Assembly (NCBI RefSeq): GCF_947502995.1
Contig: NZ_CANNBW010000011.1
Coordinates: 62,001-126,000 of the forward strand
Source: an uncultured Tenacibaculum sp.
Lineage (GTDB): Bacteria > Bacteroidota > Bacteroidia > Flavobacteriales > Flavobacteriaceae
Direction of reading: 5' to 3'
Length of the DNA stretch: 64,000 nt
Shown here: piece by piece, positions 59,279 through 64,000 of the stretch
How positions within the stretch are numbered: the first letter of the stretch is position 1
Layout: the number at the start of each line of letters is the position of its first letter
Translations under genes and position numbers: made by a program
Notes under the pieces: generated by a model
The model's input: only the letters and a program-made list of their open reading frames with translations
Databases searched by the model: none
What the model was told of the DNA's origin: nothing

Positions 59279-61513
59279 ATGAGAAAGTTATCAGCTTTAC
59301 TACTTACTGTGATGTTAATCACTTCCTCAGTATATGCTCAAGAAGCTAAAAAAGATACTGAGAAAAAACCTCAAAAAGGTCATGTAGACAATAATAAGTT
59401 TCGTCAGTTAAAAGATGTTCTAGCGACTCCAAACTCGAATAGAACAGCTTCTGGTGCTCCAGGACACGAATATTCGCAACAAAAAGTTGACTATGTGATG
59501 AATCTTCGTATAGATGAAAAAAACAATAAATTATATGGAGACGAAACAATCACTTACTATAACAACTCTAAAGATCATTTGGAATATTTATGGTTACAAT
59601 TAGATCAGAACATGCGTGCTCCTGATTCTAAAACTCCATTATCAAATTCTACACGTGCAAACTTATTTGAAACTCCAGAAGATTTTGTTGCTAAAAATAT
59701 GGGAACAAAAAAAGATTTTGGTTTTAAAATCGAAGCTGTTAAATATGAAGATGGTAGAGATTTATCTCACACAATTAATCGTACAATGATGCGTATTAAT
59801 TTACCAACTCCTTTAGCTCCTGGTGCTAGTTTCAAATTTAAAATAAAGTGGAACTATTTAATTAATAATTCAGTTACCGATGGTGGTAGATCTGGTTTTG
59901 AACAATTTAAAGATGGAAATAAAGCTTACACTATAGCTCAATTCTTTCCAAGATTATGTGTGTATAACAATGTTGAGGGATGGCAAAATATGCAATTCTG
60001 GGGTCGTAGTGAATTTGCTTTAGAATTCGGTGATTACGATGTAAAACTTACTGTTCCAGCTGATCATATTGTTGATGCTACAGGAGACCTTCAGAATGAA
60101 AAAGAAGTTCTTACTAAAGAGCAACGTAAAAGATTTGAAAAAGCTAAAAAATCTTTTAAAGACCCTGTATTCATTGTAACGCAAGCTGAAGCTGAAGAAA
60201 ACGAGAAAAAAGGTACTGATAAAACTAAAACTTGGCACTTTAAAGCTAAAAACGTTCGTGATTATGCTTTCGCTACTTCTAGAAAGTATATCTGGGATGC
60301 AATGGCTGTTGATATTAACGGAAAAACTGTTATGGCAGTTTCTTTATATCCTAAAGAAGGAAATCCTTTATGGGAAGAGCATTCTACAAGAGTAGTTGCT
60401 AACACTTTAGAAGAATATTCTAAATTAACTTTTGATTATCCTTATTCTAAAGCAATTTCTGTTCATGCTGACAGACAAGGTATGGAATATCCTATGATTT
60501 GTTTCAATTATGGTCGTCCAAATCCTGACGGAACTTATTCTGACAGAACTAAAAATGGAATGATTGGTGTAATTACTCATGAGGTTGGACACAATTTCTT
60601 CCCTATGATTGTAAATTCAGATGAACGTCAATGGACATGGATGGATGAAGGTATTAACTCATTTGTTGAAATCTTAGCTGAATTAGATTATGATCCTAAT
60701 TTCAATACAAATAACTTACCTAAAGATATTGTTCGTTACATGAGCTACGATCAAGAAAATTTATCTCCAATTATGTCTCAAGGAGATTACGTGAAAAATT
60801 TTGGTCCAAATGCTTATACAAAACCAGCTGCTGGTTTATACATGTTAAGACAAACAATTATGGGACCTGAATTATTCGATTATGCTTTTAGAACATATTC
60901 TCAACGTTGGATGTTTAAGCATCCAACTCCTGCTGATTTCTTTAGAACTATGGAAGATGCTTCAGGTATGGATTTAGATTGGTTTTGGAGAGGTTGGTTC
61001 TACACTACAGATTACTGTGACATAGGAATTAAAGAAGTTAAGCCTTTATACTTAACTAACAAACCTAACGAAAGAACTAAACAATTACAAAAACAATATC
61101 CAGGTTATTTTGCTTCATTAGGAAAGTTAATTCATGTAACTACTGAAAAAGCAGATGCTGATCCAAGCGAATTAGAGAGTTACATAAAAGGTTTACCAGC
61201 TGATGAAAAGGCTAAATTAAAAGAAATGCCTAAATATATGTATCAAGTTGAATTCGAAAAACCTGGAGGTTTAGTTTTACCTTTAATCGTAGAATTAACT
61301 TATGCTGATGGTACTAAAAAACGTGAACAATTCCCAGCTCAAATATGGAGAAGAGATGACACTAAAGCTTATAGAGTATTCACATCAACTAAAGAAGTTA
61401 AAAGTATTGTAGTAGATCCTGATTTAGAGACTGCAGATATTGATACTTCTAACAATAGCTGGCCTAAGAAAACTGAAAGTAAATTCGATAAGTTTAAAAA
61501 TACTAAAAAGTAA
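59279..61513 (+). CDS. M1-family metallopeptidase, copy 2
   Basis: 744 residues with a signal peptide (SALLLTVMLITSSVYAQ). The zinc site HEVGHNFFPMIVNSDERQWTWMDEGINSF and RQGMEYPMICF match copy 1 throughout. It has an extra ~30-residue insertion near the C-terminus (residues ~605-655: LQKQYPGYFASLGKLIHVT). The duplication has separate transcription units because a terminator precedes it. Confidence 0.9.
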   Translation: MRKLSALLLTVMLITSSVYAQEAKKDTEKKPQKGHVDNNKFRQLKDVLATPNSNRTASGAPGHEYSQQKVDYVMNLRIDEKNNKLYGDETITYYNNSKDHLEYLWLQLDQNMRAPDSKTPLSNSTRANLFETPEDFVAKNMGTKKDFGFKIEAVKYEDGRDLSHTINRTMMRINLPTPLAPGASFKFKIKWNYLINNSVTDGGRSGFEQFKDGNKAYTIAQFFPRLCVYNNVEGWQNMQFWGRSEFALEFGDYDVKLTVPADHIVDATGDLQNEKEVLTKEQRKRFEKAKKSFKDPVFIVTQAEAEENEKKGTDKTKTWHFKAKNVRDYAFATSRKYIWDAMAVDINGKTVMAVSLYPKEGNPLWEEHSTRVVANTLEEYSKLTFDYPYSKAISVHADRQGMEYPMICFNYGRPNPDGTYSDRTKNGMIGVITHEVGHNFFPMIVNSDERQWTWMDEGINSFVEILAELDYDPNFNTNNLPKDIVRYMSYDQENLSPIMSQGDYVKNFGPNAYTKPAAGLYMLRQTIMGPELFDYAFRTYSQRWMFKHPTPADFFRTMEDASGMDLDWFWRGWFYTTDYCDIGIKEVKPLYLTNKPNERTKQLQKQYPGYFASLGKLIHVTTEKADADPSELESYIKGLPADEKAKLKEMPKYMYQVEFEKPGGLVLPLIVELTYADGTKKREQFPAQIWRRDDTKAYRVFTSTKEVKSIVVDPDLETADIDTSNNSWPKKTESKFDKFKNTKK

Positions 61514-61531
61514 TTTTTACTTTTAAAAAAC

Positions 61532-61562
61532 AAAAAACCGCAATTTACATTGCGGTTTTTTT
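61532..61562 (+). terminator. Terminator of the second M1 gene
   Basis: AACCGCAAT and ATTGCGGTT with loop TTAC, A-tract before, T-run after. Confidence 0.75.
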
Positions 61563-61587
61563 AGTAGTAATTAATTTAAATCTATAA

Positions 61588-62154
61588 ATGATACAGCTAA
61601 AAAACTATATTAATAGCTATGCAAAATTAAGCAATTCTGATCTATATTATATAGAAAATAGCTTCATTTATGAAAAATTTAGTAAAGGAGAATTAATTAT
61701 TACTTCCCAAAAGAGAGTGAATTACGTATTTTTTCTAATAAAAGGGATCGTAAAAGGTTTTGAATATGAAAAAGAAAAAATCGTTATTCAGCACCTTATA
61801 GAACCAAATAACTTTTTTACAGACTTTGATAGTTTTATGAGTAAAGAAAATACTAATGAAAATTATCAAGCTATAACAGAAGTAGAAGTATTAAAAATAG
61901 GTTATAAAGATTTTCAAGTATTTAAAAATAAATCTCTAACATTTCAAACTGCTTTAAATAAAATTCTTCAAGAATCTTTATCCTGCAAAATGGAACGCTT
62001 ACAAGATTTTCAAACATTAAATGCTAAAGAGCGCTATTTAAAACTTCTAAACAACTCCCCTACCTTGATTCAAGAAGTATCTATAAGTGATTTATCTTCT
62101 TTCCTAGGTATAGAACCATCTTCATTAAGTAGAATACGAAAACAAGTTTTCTAA
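61588..62154 (+). CDS. Crp/Fnr-family regulator
   Basis: 188 residues. A cNMP-binding-like beta-barrel (~20-120: FSKGELIITSQKRVNYVFFLIKGIVKGFEY) and a C-terminal helix-turn-helix (VSISDLSSFLGIEPSSLSRIRKQVF) that ends without the usual wing, which is common in Bacteroidota members. It probably controls the adjacent epimerase gene that starts 57 bp downstream; no palindromic operator was found there. Confidence 0.85.
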   Translation: MIQLKNYINSYAKLSNSDLYYIENSFIYEKFSKGELIITSQKRVNYVFFLIKGIVKGFEYEKEKIVIQHLIEPNNFFTDFDSFMSKENTNENYQAITEVEVLKIGYKDFQVFKNKSLTFQTALNKILQESLSCKMERLQDFQTLNAKERYLKLLNNSPTLIQEVSISDLSSFLGIEPSSLSRIRKQVF

Positions 62155-62211
62155 CATTTGTCATTTTTTTCATCATTTTAAAAGGTCAATTTTGATACAA
62201 ACTTTAAAATA

Positions 62212-63210
62212 ATGAATGAAATTTCTTTAGTAACTGGTGCTAACGGACATTTAGGCTATAATCTTTGCAAATTACTTATAGATAAAGGTGAGAAAGTTAT
62301 AGCCACATATAGAAATCCTAAAAATCGAAAAATTTTATCTGAATTAGGATGCGAAACTTTACCAGTTGACATTATGGATAAAAACGCTATGATAAAAGCA
62401 TTTCATGGAGTAACAAATGTATATGCTGTAGCTGCGTCTTTTAAAATGTGGTCGAAGAATCCTAAAAAAGATATCTATGACAACAATGTAGAAGGCACAA
62501 GAAAATTGTTTGAAGCAGCTAATGAAAGCTGTGTAAAAAATATTGTTTATGTGAGTTCTGTAGCTTCATTAGACTTTACTAAACTTCCAGCAAAAGAGAT
62601 TAACGGTTACAATACTGATCGAAGAAATTGGTATTACAATTCTAAAAATGATTCGGATAAATTAGCTTTAGAGTTGGGTAAAGAATTTAATATTAGAACT
62701 GTACTTATTTTACCATCAGCTATGATTGGTAGTAAAGCTCATCAACTAAGCTACTCTAATCGATTAGTGAAACAGATTTTAGATGGTGAAATGATCGCTG
62801 ATACAAATATTACATTAAATTGGATTGATGTTAAAGATGTTGCATTAGGAGCTTACTCAGCTATGAAAAAAGGAAGAAATGGTGAACGTTATATTTTGGC
62901 GAATGAAAAACATACTTCTATTCAAGAAAGTGTAGCTATAGCTGCTAAAATATTTCCTGAATTAAAATTAAAAACTCCTCCTAAAATACCTAAATCTTTA
63001 CTGTATATAATTGCTTTTTTTATGAAAACAGGAAGTTTAATAACTGGAAAAGAACCACTATTACAAAAAGAATATATTGATATGTTTTATGGTTTAAAAC
63101 AAGATTATGACATCAATAAAGCCAAATCTGAATTAAATTTCAGTCCTAAATCGAGTAAAAAAGCTCTAGTTGAAGCTCTTAATTATATCAAAAATGAATG
63201 GAAACACTAA
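62212..63210 (+). CDS. NAD-dependent epimerase/dehydratase (extended SDR)
   Basis: 332 residues. Rossmann motif VTGANGHLGYNLCKLL (TGxxGxxG), the active-site region with NIVYVSSVASLD and WYYNSKNDSDKLAL (the YxxxK reads YNSK), and a C-terminal substrate part. It resembles dihydroflavonol-4-reductase/3-beta-HSD-type extended SDRs. Substrate unknown. Confidence 0.85.
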   Translation: MNEISLVTGANGHLGYNLCKLLIDKGEKVIATYRNPKNRKILSELGCETLPVDIMDKNAMIKAFHGVTNVYAVAASFKMWSKNPKKDIYDNNVEGTRKLFEAANESCVKNIVYVSSVASLDFTKLPAKEINGYNTDRRNWYYNSKNDSDKLALELGKEFNIRTVLILPSAMIGSKAHQLSYSNRLVKQILDGEMIADTNITLNWIDVKDVALGAYSAMKKGRNGERYILANEKHTSIQESVAIAAKIFPELKLKTPPKIPKSLLYIIAFFMKTGSLITGKEPLLQKEYIDMFYGLKQDYDINKAKSELNFSPKSSKKALVEALNYIKNEWKH

Positions 63211-63378
63211 TTTTTTTTTAAAAAACATCATTTTTATGATATTAAAAATAACTTAGAATCTAAATCGATATAGAATTAACAAATACACACCTTAAACCTT
63301 ATTAAATTATCAAATTAACACTAAACAGAATAATGCTTTTTATTATTCTCATGTTTAACCCTATTTTTTTGTCGTCTA
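63211..63378. other. AT-rich spacer before the thr leader, no gene seen
   Basis: I found no credible ORF, RNA gene or terminator beyond a short AATAATG/TTATTATT pairing near 63330. It presumably carries upstream control sequences for the thr operon. Confidence 0.4.
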
Positions 63379-63421
63379 AAAAGTACTATTATTTTTTTAT
63401 TTGAAAATTAATAGTACTTTT
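63379..63421. promoter_or_regulatory. 13-bp inverted repeat upstream of the thr leader
   Basis: AAAAGTACTATTA (63379-63391) and TAATAGTACTTTT (63409-63421) are perfect inverse copies with a 17-nt spacer. The right arm includes TACTTTTA (63415-63422), a -7-like element for the leader, so this could be an operator for a dimeric repressor. Confidence 0.45.
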
Positions 63422-63427
63422 ATCGAC

Positions 63428-63526
63428 GTGAAAGCGAATAAAAAAAATACATCTTTTCTTAAAAACGTAACTACTACGTTAATATTCGCTTACACAATTA
63501 TTTCTACAATTATTACGACCCTTTAG
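63428..63526 (+). CDS. thr operon leader peptide (ThrL-like)
   Basis: A 32-codon ORF starting GTG and ending TAG, 97 bp before thrA. The peptide holds eight Thr and five Ile, clustered as NVTTTLIF and IISTIITTL, the two amino acids made from the threonine pathway. A stem-loop with a U-tract covers its stop codon. This is the arrangement of classic transcription attenuation. A -7-like element ends a few bases before the GTG, so the mRNA may be nearly leaderless. Confidence 0.8.
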   Translation: MKANKKNTSFLKNVTTTLIFAYTIISTIITTL

Positions 63527-63537
63527 GGGTTGTTTTT
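63432..63537 (+). promoter_or_regulatory. Threonine attenuator (alternative stems and terminator)
   Basis: AAGCGAATA (63432-63440) pairs perfectly with TATTCGCTT (63483-63491), enclosing an inner hairpin AACGTA/TACGTT (63464-63480) over the Thr codons ACT ACT ACG. A terminator hairpin ACGACCC...GGGTTGT (63515-63533) follows with a U-run. Ribosome stalling at the Thr codons would change the pairing. Confidence 0.65.
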
Positions 63538-63623
63538 CTACATATAATTCTCGATATAGGTCTTTTTTAAAAGACTAAAAATTAAATCACAAATAGTAAT
63601 CATTCTACCTTAATTCACATAAA

Positions 63624-64000
63624 ATGAAAGTCCTAAAATTCGGAGGTTCATCAGTTAAAGATTATCAAAACATACAAAAAGTTTTGAATATCATTGAAGA
63701 AAAATCAAAAGAAGATCAATTAGCAGTAGTAGTTTCTGCTTTTGGTAAAACTACAGATACTTTATTAAAAAGTGCACAATTAGCAAAAAATAAAGACGAA
63801 AGTTATTTGACCTTAATCAATGAAGTTGAACAACATCATTTTGAAACTATTGAAAATTTAATTAGCAATAATTCTAACAACGTAATAGAACGAACGAATG
63901 AATTATTCAATCAATTAAAAACCTTATATAAAGGTTGTTACTTATTAGAAGAACTTTCTCCTAAAGCTAAAGCTATTATTAGTAGTTTCGGTGAACGTTT
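63624..64000 (+). CDS. thrA: Aspartokinase / homoserine dehydrogenase ThrA (N-terminus only)
   Basis: The first ~125 residues, cut by the window end. VLKFGGSSVKDYQNIQKV is the aspartokinase nucleotide motif KFGGSS, then VVVSAFGKTTDTLL and ISSFGERF. The Thr/Ile leader upstream points to the threonine-regulated bifunctional ThrA rather than LysC, although the dehydrogenase half lies outside the window. Confidence 0.85.
   Translation, partial: MKVLKFGGSSVKDYQNIQKVLNIIEEKSKEDQLAVVVSAFGKTTDTLLKSAQLAKNKDESYLTLINEVEQHHFETIENLISNNSNNVIERTNELFNQLKTLYKGCYLLEELSPKAKAIISSFGER

Overview
The window is AT-rich bacterial DNA that reads as a member of the Bacteroidota, family Flavobacteriaceae. The evidence is a T9SS type A C-terminal sorting domain (gene at 3708), the flavobacterial -7 promoter motif TAnnTTTG upstream of many genes, TonB receptor/lipoprotein pairs, group III truncated globin, M1 peptidases with a DUF6702 neighbour, and very low GC with A/T-rich codon use throughout. 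A marine Tenacibaculum- or Polaribacter-like organism is a reasonable inference but is not proven. No rRNA, tRNA, IS transposase, phage structural gene or CRISPR array was seen.

Layout. 1-8.4 kb: recG (running off the left edge), an SH3 protein, an RsmB-like methyltransferase, a secreted endonuclease I, then a minus-strand group (prohibitin-like protein, thioesterase, CPXCG protein, VWA-like membrane protein). 8.5-9.9 kb: a small regulon of a membrane protein, a globin and a Cys-free Crp/Fnr regulator that share perfect TATGA-N6-TCATA palindromes. 10-21.9 kb: purB, a metal-type TonB locus, a UMF1 transporter, an M48 protease, MsrB, DinB-like, LacI, GNAT and DoxX genes. 21.9-26.1 kb: a LytTR response regulator, a degenerate pseudokinase, a canonical LytS-like kinase and an SDYY-repeat protein with LytTR-type boxes upstream. 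26.3-32.6 kb: DinB, ffh, folD and an amidohydrolase with an N-terminal propeller.

The core of the window, 32.7-52.2 kb, is a one-directional (minus strand) NAD/ADP-ribose island. In transcription order it holds an NrtR-type Nudix regulator, a short PRPP-synthetase-like protein, DUF4291, a bacterial-type PARG (TIGR02452), two ADP-ribosylglycohydrolases, a small crystallin-J1-associated protein, a macro domain protein, an RNase Z-like MBL protein, KptA, a 2OG-Fe(II) oxygenase, a divergent macro-like protein, a second DUF4291, a sirtuin, a metallophosphatase, an unknown protein, a NADAR protein and an S9 peptidase. A compact operon follows: coiled coil, VWA, short PurA-like and nicotinamide phosphoribosyltransferase. 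I find a shared operator, GYGT-N7-ACRC. It occurs twice around the prs promoter and twice around the NAMPT-operon promoter with identical geometry (two sites 52 bp apart bracketing TTG-N19-TAnnTTTG), and once at the nrtR promoter. NrtR therefore probably co-regulates both ends of the island. The island also holds three copies of a ~118-bp MITE-like element and other short intergenic repeats.

52.3-64 kb: peptidase E, four tandem CarboxypepD_reg-like paralogues, DUF6702, two tandem M1 peptidases, a Crp/Fnr regulator, an NAD-dependent epimerase, and the start of thrA. thrA is preceded by a Thr/Ile-rich leader peptide and an attenuator hairpin.
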